Positions 21,836 through 33,974 of a stretch of 64,000 bases of DNA are shown here, piece by piece; position 1 is the stretch's first letter; every line of letters starts with the position of its first letter. Location: contig QKWP01002103.1 in assembly GCA_003550325.1 (NCBI GenBank), forward strand, positions 1-64,000, read 5' to 3'. Below the pieces are notes generated by a model. The model was not told the DNA's origin and did no database searches. It saw only the letters and a list, made by a program, of their open reading frames with translations. Origin of the DNA: Gigaspora rosea. Taxonomy: Eukaryota; Glomeromycota; Glomeromycetes; Diversisporales; Gigasporaceae. The position numbers and the translations under genes are program-made.

Positions 21836-22399
21836 AGCGATGGGAATTTCTAGTAAAAACTAATTAATGATTTAATAATAATTTCTAAGCCATTAACAAA
21901 TGAATAATCCAATATGCATAGAAAATTTTTGTAGAAAATGATCCATTCGATGGTTATTTAAATTCGCCGATTTTCAAAAAAATCATTGATCACATCACAT
22001 CAATTAAAATCTGTAGTGGAAAATTCTGTCGCTGACGTATTTCTACAGGAACTTTATCAGTAGATTTTTTATTGCTACAAAATCATTTTTACATTAGAGT
22101 ACATAAAAAACAATGGAAAATGATTAATCGCTGATTACATCATTCTGTCGATATTTTTCTATGCGTTTTGGATAATTCAATTATTATTGCGCTTTGCAAA
22201 AAGATGTGACCTCTGCCGATCATGATGCTAGATGAGAATCGGAGATTTACCGTAGCAGATTTTTTGTGATCTTAAAAATCTTAAAGAATTCATATCGAAT
22301 ATTTTAATAAACATTGTATTTTCTTTAACATAGTTTTAAAATCATCGTATTTTTACTTTTCTTTAACATAGTTTTAATAATCATAGTTTTACTAATCAT

Positions 22400-23520
22400 A
22401 GTAATTTTATTTTCTTTCTACATGGTTGTTGCATGCAGTAATGATTTGAAATGGTATAATTTATTTGCATTATGATAATTATTCAATATTACAAATTGCG
22501 AAGCTCCTTTATATTAGTAAAAGTTTGGCAAAAAAAGTGGTACGAATTTATAAAAAATGGGGAACTGTAACTAATCCTTGGTGACAAGTACCTGGATGGC
22601 AAAAAATGTTTAATCGAATTGACATGAATGTGGGGTGAAAATATTTATTACACTTATATTATTTATATTAGCAACTTCTTTAGAACTTATATTAAATAAT
22701 AGATATTGCGAAATATTATTCAAGAAAATCCAAGTTTATATCTTGATGAAATCGTTTGCAAAATGGAAGCTCGAACTGGCAAAAATGACCATGTGGCATT
22801 CATTAGCTTACTGTGAAATAACACGAAAGAAGGTATTAATTTTATTTATACAAATATACAAGTATAATAATATATTCTTTATTTAACATTTTATTTTAGC
22901 TACATAAGGCAGCCAAAGAGCGCAATGAACTACTTCGTAGTGTCTTTATGGCACATATTGGATCTCAATATACAAGTGATCAATTAGTGTTTTTAGATGA
23001 ATCTTATAAGGATGAACGAACTATCAATAGGGGATATGGTTATTCTCAAATGAATACAAAAGCTATTATTCTTCGTGGTAAACATTATACAACACCTACT
23101 TTAGATGGCATTATAGCTGTTAGTATTTTAGAAAATAGTTATACAAAAAAAAAAAATTTAAAAAATTCGTAATTACTCAAATGGTATGAATTATATTTAT
23201 TTTTTTATGCAAATAATAAAAAATAATTTTAATTATTTTTAGCTACCACATTTAATACTTGATAATGCAAGAATACATCATGATGATGGATTACTTAATT
23301 TTTAAATGCATTTGGCTTTATTCGCTTGACCTTAACCTGATAGAGTTGGCATTTTCATCTATAAAAAGCTATTTAAAAAAAATCAATATTTTGTAGAAAG
23401 TTGTTCAGATTATAAATATCCATCATGAGTTGCATGTTCTCAAATTACTCTTCACAGAGCAGGCTATAAGTAGGTGTTTTCTCAACAGATAATGTGTTAT
23501 TTGATTTACAAAATAAATTG
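22400..23520 (+). pseudogene. Tc1/IS630-like (DDE_3) transposase, copy A
   Basis: Read in shifting frames: helix-turn-helix part LQIAKLLYISKSLAKKVVRI (about 22490-22550), then NPSLYLDEIVCKMEART (about 22727-22775). After a probable 83-bp intron comes KAAKERNELLRSVFMAHIGS (22909-22968). The first catalytic Asp is in VFLDES (about 22988), followed by NRGYGYSQMNTKA and TPTLDGIIAVSILE. The second Asp is in LILDNARIHHD after another short intron (about 23247); the third (NPIE) is degraded. Several stops and shifts make it inactive. It carries the empty site (CACTTATATTA, 22651-22661) for the SINE found in copy B. Confidence 0.8.
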
Positions 23521-26282
23521 TAGTTTTCAGCATATTCACGAAGAGTTTACTGTTCACTAATGGTATCTACACCGCATTTTTTAAAGTCATTGTTTGACAA
23601 TTTAGAAAGCAATCATAGTAATTTTTTGCTGTTCAAATTTTAATAAAAATCCTTGATAATAGTCTTTAGTATCTTCACATTCATCTATATATCTTAAAAA
23701 AATCTTTTATAGTAGATTTAATAGTTGGTTGTAATAGTGATCGAATAGGTAATTGAAAAGGTAATCCATAAATTTGTAGAGAAAAATATGGTATATATGG
23801 ATTATAAAATGGAGATGAAATATAATATTGCCCTGAATAGATTGACTGTTGTAAAAAATTTGAATGATGTATCACATTAGAATTTAGTACTTGTAATGGT
23901 GCTAAAGGTTAAGATACTTGAAATGATGCTGAAAGTAAAGGTACTTGTAATAACATTGAAGATGATAATGCTGAAGATAAAGATAATGTTTTGATAATCA
24001 TCTTTTTTTTTATTAATGTTTGTATACAATTAATGGATGTGTAGCTGGTTCAGTTGGTGATGCTATCACCTTACTCTTTATATAAAAAATAAAAAAAATT
24101 ATAATCTATATCTTTTAAAATTCATTATATAATTTTTTCTTACAATTTCAGATGCCCAGTTGAAAGCAACATAAATGTAATTTCAATATAATTTTCTTTA
24201 GCACTATATTCAAAGAAGATCAGTTATGAATTAGACAATGATTTCTTTACAAATATCTAAGATATTTTTTCTATTAATGATTCACTTGGTGACAAATTTG
24301 AAGCTTTAGTAATAGAATTATTGTATTTAAAATTTATATTGATATCATTATCTAAAGCATTGTTTAGCTCAAGATCCTAAAAACATATAGTATCATATAT
24401 ATAGTTAGTTATTTATATATATACTGTATATACAATAAAATTTTAATACATATACTTACTGTTATACTTTGCTTTGAAGTTGAACCAATAAATGTTATAA
24501 AAAAAGCTATATCAATATTTTTAGAAGTATATTTTCAGTAATTAGCTTGAAATTTTTTAAAATCATAATCATCTACTAATTGAGTACCAGCTTCTATAGC
24601 CTTTTTAGATTTAAATATAGTAACTGCCTGGTTTAATTGGGTTCCTTTTTATTAAAGCTTCAATATTTTAACTACAGATATTTTAGATGTATACCATTTT
24701 GCTAAAAGAGTAGTACAATTTTCTAACTTTATAAAATGCTATAATTATATTTCATAATTATTATACAGTGGCCTACCATATTATTGTGGACACTTTTCAA
24801 AAATTATACAAAGCTAAATATATAAGGTATCAAGCTAAAAATTAAATTATATATTCTTTAAATCTATACCTTTTAAATAAAAAAAAAGTTTAAAAAATTT
24901 TATGCTACAGTTTTTAAAATAATTAAGTTTAAGTAAATTTTTAAATTTTTGTATTTGACCAGTTTTCTAAATTTTAATATAGTTTTCATAATAAACAGAA
25001 TTACTAAATATAGTAATAGATAACCTTAAATTTTTTATTAATAAACTAGCAATTTTTTTAAATAAAATTTATTTAGTATAACAAAATGCACATATCTTTA
25101 AAATTTTATAATTTTTCAAAAAAATTTTAGTTAATTACTATATATAGTAATAAATTACTAGATTTGGTAATTGATATAATTTTGAATTAAAAATTGCATT
25201 TTTATATTTAGAAATAATAACTACCTTAAATTTTTATAAAATTTTAAAAAATTTTGGGATTATATGTAATTTGTTATACTAAATAATTTTTGCTTATTTT
25301 TGAAGTTCAATTAGCTTAATAAAAAATTAATTTTTACTATGCAGTTATTTTTTTAATTAATTTTGTACAATAATAAAAACTGGTCAAACTTAAAAATCTA
25401 AAATTTTACTTAAATTTAAAAACTGTAGCATAAAATTTTTTAAACTTTTTTTTATTTAAAAAGTATAGATTTAAAGAATTTATGATTTAATTTTTAGCTT
25501 AATATCTTATATATTTAGCTCTGGATAAATTTTTAAAAAGTGTTCACAATTATATGGTAGGCCACTGTATTTGTTTTAAGTATAACCTTCCTTAGTAAAT
25601 TTATAATTATCATATTTATTTTGACTATAACCTTTTTCAGTAAACTTATAATCATTATATTTGTTTTGACTATAACCTTCTTTAGTAAATTAATAATCAT
25701 TATCTTCATTTTGACTATAACCTTCCTTACTAAATTTTCACTTATTATTTTTTTCAAACTCAATAGTATTATTAACTGGAATAGTAAGACCATATGATTC
25801 AAGCTCTGAAAAACTATCAGTAGTTATAATAGTATTGTAATTACAGAATTTGATTTGCTAGTTTATATAATAAATTGCAACAAACTAGCCAATAACTCAT
25901 GGGTGCTTAGCAATTAGCTCAACACAGCTATTGCTTTAGATTTTACAAAACTTGATATTGCTTTGCATTTGAAGTTAGCCTCAAAAACATACTATTGCAC
26001 CAAGAATATAATATAAAACTAAAAGCTTCTTTTAAACTTAGTGAATAGTTGTAAAGTACTATTTTTTAGCAGACATATTCCACTTGTTCTTTTATCCAGT
26101 TTGGTTTAAAATGCATATAAACACATATTTAATAGTAGTAGTTCAATTTTCTTTATGTGGTATATCTGATAAATTGCAATTACACTTTTGATATTGTAAG
26201 TCAATTCTATAGTATAGACATTTTTGACAGTTAAAGCATGTTCCTCAATAATATTTAGTTTTGTTTCTTGGATGTTAGCCAT
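23460..26282 (-). pseudogene. SAM-domain family gene, cassette copy A, broken
   Basis: Starts MANIQETKLNIIEEHALTVK at 26282. It runs through a linker, then repeats of KYNDYKFTEKGYSQN type (15-residue units, 25750-25568), a domain seen as GTTLLLAKWYTSKISVV and FKSKKAIEAGTQLVDDYDF (24740-24560) and LELNNALDNDINI. A Pro/Tyr/Gln-rich stretch (QQSIYSGQYYISSPFYNPYI, 23850-23790) leads to a C-terminal SAM-like fold (LSNNDFEKCGVDTI, about 23600). The combination recurs in copy B. Role unknown; SAM domains oligomerise or bind partners. Broken by stops and by a 792-bp mariner-type MITE. It converges on the transposase of copy A. Confidence 0.55.
24776..25567. mobile_element. 792-bp mariner-type non-autonomous element with 200-bp arms
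   Basis: Ends CAGTGGCCTACCATAT and ATATGGTAGGCCACTG with TA on both sides (24774-24775, 25568-25569). Arms pair for about 200 bp, including TTAAAGAATTTATGATTTAA and its partner. The terminal sequence is nearly identical to that of the Tc1 element at 27595, including GTGGACACTTTT, so that transposase probably moved it. It lies inside the repeat-coding part of the SAM-domain gene; copy B lacks it at about 52705. Confidence 0.88.
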
Positions 26283-26408
26283 TGAAATAATGTATCAAAA
26301 ATAATTATATATAAAGAGAAAGAGAAAATATATTTATTAAAAAAACTTAAAGCAATATACTGTATAATAGTTTAATAATAATTAATTGCGTAAGGGCACT
26401 GACATTTA

Positions 26409-26936
26409 GGGGGCATCCATAAATAACGTTATATTTGGGGGGTCCCCCAAAATATAACGATTTTTCACTATGTAGGGGGGTCCCCCCAACATAACACAAT
26501 TTTTTTATTAAAATTTGTCTAAAACTTGATCCAGTGGTCCAAATTGGATGATTTTGGTACTATTCGAATCGTCTCGAGGAGAGGATTCGAATGGTACCAA
26601 TTTCATTTGATTTGGAGCACTGGGTCACGTTTTATTAACGAAATACTATTGGTTATTATGTTTTCTTATAAAATTACTATAAAATCAATAGTATTTCGTT
26701 AATAAAACGTGATCCAGTAATCCAAATGAAATAATTTTGATACCATTGGATTCGTCTCATAGAGACGAATCGAATGGTACCAAAATCATCCAGATTGGAC
26801 CACTGGATCATAATATATTCAAGTTTTTGTAAAATTTTATATATAAACATACGGATTTTGAAAAATTTTTTTATATAGTAAAGGGGGAGTCCAGCGCTAC
26901 TATGAGGGGGTACATAACGTTATTTATGGATGCCCC
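26409..26936. mobile_element. 528-bp Harbinger-like palindromic element
   Basis: GGGGGCATCCATAAATAACG and its complement bound the element, with TTA on both sides (26406-26408, 26937-26939). A TTA duplication and G-run termini fit PIF/Harbinger. The whole is one palindrome centred near 26672. Each half is itself a palindrome, around CGTCTCGAGGAGAGG (26574) and CGTCTCATAGAGACG (26755), with arms reading GATCCAGTGGTCC and its complement. No ORF. Internal G-run blocks (GGGGGGTCCCCCC-like) stand just inside the left end. Confidence 0.8.
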
Positions 26937-27139
26937 TTATTAGGTAATATTTTTGGGGGGTCAATAAAAATCTTACCTTAGTTAAATTTGATTGGCTAAA
27001 ATTCTATTTATAGACCTTACCTAGGGATGGGGTAAGCACCTATAGTAAATAGATATTAGGTAATAAATGTTAGCACCCTAATTCAATATAATTATTATTA
27101 TACTGTAGAATTTTTATATTGATCTTAAATTTGATTTTT

Positions 27140-27292
27140 GTCTGAAGGACATTACAGTAGAGTCATAGTGACCTGGTTTGTGTGTGTGTCTGCAAATTAC
27201 GGATTTTGATTGGCTAGATCAGGTATAACGTAAAAAAACAACAATCAAAACAATACAACTGATGCCTATTGGCTTATATTGGTCCTTCAGAC
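27140..27292. repeat. 153-bp MITE-like repeat, GTCTGAAGGAC ends
   Basis: Exact 11-bp inverted ends GTCTGAAGGAC/GTCCTTCAGAC. Internal TGTGTGTGTGTC run and GATTGGCTAG CCAAT box. No target duplication identified. Confidence 0.5.
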
Positions 27293-27594
27293 CCTAAATG
27301 GTTTCCATTTTTCTAGTATATTTAGAATCATAGTGATTCTTAGCTATCATCATTAAAAAAATTACCAGATCATATCTTTTTATAAAGCACTATAATTGTT
27401 ATTAAATTAACTATTTTTTATTAAAAATTAAAAATAAAATAGCTGAGCAATACAGCCATGCTAAAACCAGAAACATAAACAATAGTTTTGTAATATTACT
27501 TTAAGCATATTATAAAGTTTTCTGTATTTTGCAAAATGATGTAATTTCAAATTTTAACCTATATTAAACATAATTTAGGCTATTATTTTAAATA

Positions 27595-29281
27595 CAGTTG
27601 CCTATCATATTATTGTGGACACTTTTTAAAAATTTATAAATCGGGTTTGTGTAAGTAAACATAGCACAAAATTTATATCATGTGCTAAGCAGATCACAAA
27701 ATATAATATATTAAATTTTAGTGTAATTTTATTAGGTTACACAGAAGTTATACAAAAAACCATAAATATGGTTTTTTCATTTGACCGAAAATCAAAATTT
27801 GAATTTTTTTTTATTTAAATTTTTTTTTTTACAAAAACTAATTATGGTTTAATGCTTTATAGGTCCCCTCCTGCATTAATACAAGCAACAACCCGATTGG
27901 GCATGCTTGTAATAAGCCTATGGTAGTACTCAGGTAGTACATCAATCCATGCCTTTTTGACAAGAGCATCCAGCTCTTTCAAATTACCCAGATTTTGGCT
28001 TGTAGCACAGAGACCTTTTAACCATGGACCACATGTTTTCTATTGGGTTAAGATCGGGGCTCTTAGGAGGCCAATTCATCCATCTAATTCGATTTTTTGC
28101 CATAAATGCCTTTGCAACGTCTGCAATATGAGGTCTGGCATTGTCTTGCTGAAAGATGGGACGACCACGATCATTACTTGATGGAAATTTTTTTAAGCCG
28201 GGAATAACGTACCCACGAAGAATTTTAACGTAAGAATTACCAGTAACTGAGGATTTAAGTGCAACAATAGGCCCAAGCCCATACCAGAAGAAGCAGCCCC
28301 AATACATGCGACCTTTGCTACGATCTACGGTTCTACTTAAGCAATCCAAATCCCTTTTTTTTTATGAGACTCACACCAAACAAGACCACGAAAGCCCTGA
28401 AAGAGATGACACATGGTTTCATCTGACCACAATACACGTTTGAAGTGCTGGACAGTCCAATTTTTATGTGCATTAGCCCAGTCAAGCCTTTTTTGTCTGT
28501 TTTCTTCAGAAATCAACGGTTTCTGAGTGGCAACACATGATTTCAATTTTTTACTGTGCAAAGCATGATGCACGTTACTTTTAAAAATTTTTTTTTGCTT
28601 ATTTTGGTAGTTAAAAAGGTTAGTAATTTGGGTAAGATTGAGACGTCGATTGCCATCAGTTACTAAGTTTTTTAGGTTTTCATGGTCAGTAAATGAAAGA
28701 AGCCTAGGACGTCCAGGTTTTTTTTTTTTTGCCTTTGCTCCTACTTGACGATACTTTTGAATAATATTTTGTACAATGGATTTGCTGCACCCGACAGCTA
28801 TTGCAATAGTATGAACTGAATCACCTCGTTGGTGGCCATAAATTATTGCGCCCCTTTGGTCTTCTGTTAAGTCTTTATGACTACCCATTGTTTTGTGAGA
28901 AAAAAAAGGTTACATATTATTTATATCGATCTGTCATACAAACCTGCCTTTTTTTATTTCACAATATTGGCACGATGTCATTCTACATATGGGCGAAATT
29001 TTAAGTTAATCCAAAACGAGTATAATCTTTAGTAAATCTTTAGTAAAAGCAAAAAAATCCAGAAAAATCCAAAAAAATCGATTTTCGGTCAAATCCAAAA
29101 ATGGAAGTTCATCGAATTTCCTGCATAACTTCTGCATGACCTAATGAAATCGTGTGAAATTTTAGTATGTTGCGCCTTAAGAACTGCTTAAACCATAATA
29201 TAAATTTTGCGCTATGTTTACTTACCCGAACTCGATTTATAAATTTTTAAAAAGTGTCTACAATAATATAGTAGGACACTG
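27595..29281 (-). mobile_element. Tc1-family transposon (DD34E), nearly complete
   Basis: 1687 bp with ends CAGTTGCCTATCATAT and ATAGTAGGACACTG, TA on both sides (27593-27594, 29282-29283). The arms share GTGGACACTTTTTAAAAATT and AATCGGGTTTGTG. It carries one transposase gene on the minus strand and no other gene. The left and right ends match those of the MITE at 24776 and the deleted copy at 57424, so it is the likely master of this subfamily in the window. Confidence 0.9.
27984..28888 (-). pseudogene. Tc1 transposase in two overlapping frames
   Basis: First frame 28888-28337: MGSHKDLTEDQRGAIIYGHQ begins the paired-type HTH (HTIAIAVGCSKSIVQNIIQK), then an AT-hook-like KKKPGRPR. The second HTH follows with LTQITNLFNYQNK, and the first catalytic Asp is in VLWSDET. 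Second frame 28349-27984: MYWGCFFWYGLGPIVAL, second Asp in FQQDNARPH, and Glu in SPDLNPIEN, 34 residues after the Asp (DD34E). All three catalytic residues are present. The frames are joined by a -1 step at an A9-G3 run (28354-28346); a single-base deletion, an assembly error or slippage would each explain it. Total about 300 aa, close to full Tc1 length. Confidence 0.88.
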
Positions 29282-29283
29282 TA

Positions 29284-29931
29284 ATATTATTATGCAACAA
29301 TACAGTAATCAGATGTAACAATTAAATAATTTAGAAAAAAGCAAATAAATTATTATATATGCTATTACTAAATAAAAGAGCATTATATTTAGAAGTGGCA
29401 AAGGTTATAACTGGTCATAACTAGTCAAAATTATAATCAAAACTAGTTAGAAGTTTCTAATATTGTTAGTCAAAATACCCTATTTTATCAAATATTTAGA
29501 TAATGTTGTATTGAAATATATTTTGATATGATATTATTTTTTGCCAAAATATCAAAATTCTTAATTTGCCAAAATGACTAAATAGTTGACTAAATAAATA
29601 TTATATAACTAAATGCCTAAATTAGTAGTAAATAAAATATTTAAATTTATTATCTCTAATATTCCAATGTTGCAATATAAATTAAATAACTATACAATGT
29701 AGTTATACTAAAAACCAAGAATATGAAATATATAAATAATAGAGATTTTTGAATTTGAAATCCTATATATTTAATTCTTATCATTTTATATATTCAATAT
29801 TTATATAATTAAACCTTTTTAATAGGGGCAAGAACCATTTTTGAATCAAATCTATATTAAAGCAGATAAAATCCACAAAATAAACAAGATACTTGCTAAT
29901 AATATTAGATATGTTTATATAGGGCCTTTGC
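29284..29931. other. AT-rich spacer, no gene seen
   Basis: Only short A/T-rich repeats such as AACTAGTCAAAATTATAA. Nothing supported. Confidence 0.5.
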
Positions 29932-30217
29932 AATAAAAAAAAAAAGCCAATACTGCCCAAAAATAAAAATTAGGTTTTTATTATATTTAGATAAATTTTG
30001 ACACATGCTACATTTTTCAATTATAAGTGGAGATTGATTTGTATAATAAAAAATTAAGATATTTAAAAAAAATTTCTTATTTCATGGGATTACCTAATAT
30101 AATGAACTAATCAAATTACGAAAATTTTGATTAACCCAGATCATTCTGAACAAAACAAACATGATTTTCTCAAAATTATATATAAACCAGTATTGGCCCT
30201 TTTTACTGCAAAGGCAC
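29932..30217. mobile_element. 286-bp TA-flanked MITE
   Basis: GGGCCTTTGCAATAAAAA and TTTTTACTGCAAAGGCAC are inverted, each next to TA (29930-29931, 30218-30219). GCCAATACTG near both ends extends the match. No ORF. Tc1/mariner-type MITE by its TA flanks. Confidence 0.75.
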
Positions 30218-31114
30218 TATATATTTTTTACTTTAAGCATTAATAATATTTAGAAATTTTGATATAATTTAGAATTTTGACATTATTTTGAAAATCGCAA
30301 CAATCTTATTAAAAGTGAAAAAACCATTTATGACATTATTTCGGTACTTAAATAATCATTATTATAAATGATTTGGTACGATTAGGTCAATTATACCATA
30401 TTAAATACTCCTATATTCTTATATAATAATAAATTTATTGTTGTCGATACAAGTAGTAAAACAGGTAAAAAAGAGAGATGATGCATATAACAAATTAAAA
30501 GATCAAGACAATAAACAATAAATTTTTGTATTAAAATCGAGGACTAGACAAGAAAATTTAATATACAATAAAGCAATGTTTTTGAATTATACCATATTTC
30601 AGAAGCCTCGTATATACTGTAGCAATTTCAAATGAAATCACAAAGAATGTAAACAAACCATACTCTACGTATTTTGTACTCCGTTTCTTGTATAAAGAGC
30701 AAAGCTTCAAATTGAATGATATATCAAATCTTATACTTTATAACTGATAGATACGTATATTCATACGTACATACGTACGTTTAATTGTGATGTGAGCTTT
30801 TTGATCTCGTCTCTAAATTGACTAAAGTTTAGAAAAAAATTGCTCTATGTTTAAGACAAAAGTTTCATTTTTTAAAAGTTGAGATTCAAACACTCGTTGC
30901 GCGTAGAATATCAATATATATATATATACGGGATATTTCGTGTTTTAAATTTACACAATAAATTCATTATGATGTTTAAAAATTATTTATATTCTTGTGT
31001 ATATCCAGTACATATCTTTTAAAAAATTTTTTATTTTTGAAAGTGAAAAAAAATGTTAAAAATAAAATTTGACAAAATTTTTAAAAGACAATATTCCAAA
31101 AAAAAAAAAAAAAA
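30218..31114. other. Intergenic; ACGT-rich short repeats
   Basis: No gene. ATACGTACATACGTACGTTT at 30762-30781 and a TATATATATA run at 30916. The A15 run at about 31098-31114 abuts the stop codon of the next gene on its downstream side. Confidence 0.5.
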
Positions 31115-32467
31115 TTAATGGTTTTCCAAAGCTAGTACAAAGCAACTTAGCCTAGAAAGTACAAGGGCTATCGTAACAGAAATGATAGTAATGCAAATAA
31201 CTTTCCAAGTATTAGTTTCAGGCACATAAATACGTTTTCTAGGTAAAATCTTGTAACAATGAGTATCTAACCAAATGTAGTAAGCGAAAATTCCATATGA
31301 TAATGCGTAACTTAAAGAACCTAATAGGTAACTAATTATTTAAAGATAAAAATTAGATAGTATGGTTAAGATCTATCTATATAAGAATTTCACATAAAGA
31401 TAGTAGGTATACTTACGCATTGGGATGATTCAGAAATATTAAAAATAAGGAATCACCTAAAAGATGAACTATTGAAGCAAAAACCAGAGCTATAAGCTGT
31501 TTTGGTTGAGGGAGGAAACTTAAAGGAAGTGGATATTCAGAGCTGGATTCTTGTGGAATATCATCTTCTGATTGATCACCGGGCTCTGGGTTTTCTTGTT
31601 CAGTATTTAGAGGAAGATGGCTCTCATTTTCGTGAAGATTTCTGCGTGTGGTGAAGTACAAACGAATGAATATGATTACAAGAAGCACCTCTATGCTTTG
31701 GGCTATTCATAGGAATAAATAGAATTAATATTCGATTCGTTTACAATTCATATATCTCGAATTAATAAAATTGTCTATATACCTTGTACTTGATACCAAA
31801 GTGCATCATAAGGCCAATCCAACCATACGCAACCAATAATTACGATAATTAAATATCTAAGTACCCATACCCAATACTTAATCGCTGTAATCTTTCCACC
31901 ATAATGAATACATACTAATAACGAAATTTCTGCAACGTTACACAATAATCCAATTGGGGACCATAATTTTCCAATATCAAAGATCATGTAAGCTATAAAA
32001 GAGAGCCATGTGAAAAATATATAATTTGCTAAAAGTAAGTTAAAATAACGAGTAGACGTGACAATTGAGTCATTTTTGTAAAAATGGGAAATGAGACGTT
32101 TATCATGAGGAGGGTAAAATGCCCAATAAAAACTCAAGATACTAGCGAAAAAACATATTGAACTAGAAAATAATAAAATTGTATTGAGGCGATTCGCATC
32201 GAGACCTATTATACGATAAATTAAGATATGTATTAAAGAGATTAAAATGAAGGATTCAAAGTCAACCTTAATACTATATTAACACAATAATTTTAAAAGC
32301 ATTAATAAACCTGGAACATCAATATGCCATGTTGGATATCCGGTTAATGTAGCATTTGCTGCAATGGGTAGTTCAAATTTTTCTAGTCCGATAAATGACA
32401 ATAAAGCAGCTATTAATGCTAAGGAACATGCTATAACAGCTATTGCAGGTCCAATTATAATACTCAT
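31115..32467 (-). CDS. Multi-pass membrane protein, unknown function, four exons
   Basis: Phase-consistent exons: 32467-32318, 32266-31783, 31702-31417, 31331-31115 (378 aa). The start MSIIIGPAIAVIACSLALIA opens the first membrane helix. About nine or ten hydrophobic segments follow, such as TILLFSSSICFFASILSFYW, LANYIFFTWLSFIAYMIF, VLRYLIIVIIGCVWLDW, LIALVFASIVHLLGDSLF and VICITIISVTIALVLS. Between helices 7 and 8 lies an acidic Pro/Ser/Glu loop (NTEQENPEPGDQSEDDIPQE), probably cytosolic. Introns 2 and 3 have good GT-AG sites. Intron 1 is weaker (51 bp, donor GTTCCA); read straight through, the frame meets one TAA. I do not recognise the family. No transporter motif seen. Confidence 0.65.
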
Positions 32468-33786
32468 TTTAATTTGGCTATCTGAAAATAGACAGAAAGT
32501 CCATGGTCTTTTTATATTATAATTTTTAACCAAATTCTCATGATCATAAAATGGCGTGAATGTATTTGCGTGAGTGAGAATATTTACTACGGATGTGCGT
32601 TAAAGTGAAAAATACACTAATCGAAATGACGTGATGAAATTTTTGTCTTTTTTTGGTTTGTATCACAAAACGTCATCATTTCCCACAAAATGGTCAGATG
32701 GTCATTGAGATCCCCGTTTTGTTGAAATATAAATATATTAGGTATGAAAGCCAAAAAAAGAAAAGAATTCACACGTACAAAAAGCGTCGAATGATTTTTG
32801 TATGCTATAATGATAAGTTATGAAATGGTACATAAAATTAATTTTATCGTTATTTCAACAAAAATGAAAAAATGATATTAGTTACGCACCGATGTGTCTT
32901 TTATTCTATTAATTGACCATTTCGTGATAGAACTATACAGATACTGTAAAGTATCGTATACGGGCCATTTGCTAGAAAATCGCTGTTTGAAGGGTAGATT
33001 AAAACTTGTGCTACACGAAATTTTGTACGCAAGGTCATATGCTTGAATTCAATTCGCCAAGTTAAAACGTCAATCTTCTGATTGTATTTTTAGAGCGTTA
33101 TATCTTCGAAGAATTGATTTTTTCAAATCTAAAAATCTCAATATTTTATTAAGATAATGTATAATAAGAATATATAAATAAGAATAGATACTTTAAACTT
33201 GAACTAAAAAAAAACTTAAAATTGGTTAGAAAATGCCAAACGGTAATTTTTCCGGCGAATTACCCATAAGAAAATCTATTAATGAAAAAATTCGTGTTCT
33301 GTTTATAATGTTAATAATTCTGCCAATTCCAAGGTTATTCGAACTAGGCTAAATTGCTGTGAAAGTTTGACTAGACTGAAAGAAAAAATTTTAAAATTCG
33401 TATCATAGGTCCTATCCATTCGCCAATAGATAGATCTTTGTTGTGTAGACACAAGTGTTAAGAATTTGCGACAGTTAATCAGATCTCATTAAGCTAATCA
33501 TGAGAATGTATCAGTACGACATTTATATAAAACAAAAATACAAGAAAATGAGTATTTAACCTGCTTTGTAGCGTTGATTAAAATGACGGGGAAGAAATTT
33601 TAGTGATACTGTATTATCGTGGAACAACGCCTATCTGCGCATTATTTTGTGTATATGCTCATTATTTAGAACATGCGCGTTATTTTGAGACGGAGATAAG
33701 ATTTCTCCTAAACTTGCCTATTATATCTAATTACAGGTACTTGACAGAAACCCTAACATGGATTGAAACCATGCATATCATTTTCA
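32468..33786. other. Intergenic region, part of a local duplication
   Basis: No gene. 32665-32790 (CACAAAATGGTCAGATGG, TTGTTGAAATATAAATAT) matches 37140-37225, and 33230-33780 matches 36140-36640 (for example TTCCAAGGTTATTCGAACT against TTCCAAGTTATTCGAACTGG). These are diverged duplicates associated with the two membrane-protein loci. Confidence 0.6.
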
Positions 33787-33803
33787 GGGGACACATTGCT
33801 CAT

Positions 33804-33900
33804 TTAACTGATATCACACCAAGTGAAAATTTATTAAAATATATATGCCTGCAACTAATCAAATGCTAACCCTAACCCTAAGTGATGTCGGCTAAATGAA
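33804..33900. repeat. Foldback repeat with telomere-like loop
   Basis: TCATTTAACTGATATCAC and GTGATGTCGGCTAAATGA are inverted with three mismatches. The interval carries GCTAACCCTAACCCTAAG, two telomere-type units, right next to the right arm. Confidence 0.6.
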
Positions 33901-33974
33901 CCTTTGGTGAAATGACTGTCGGTGAAGTGAGCAACACCGAAAAGAAAAGTAGCGTATATTATTTTATAAAATTT

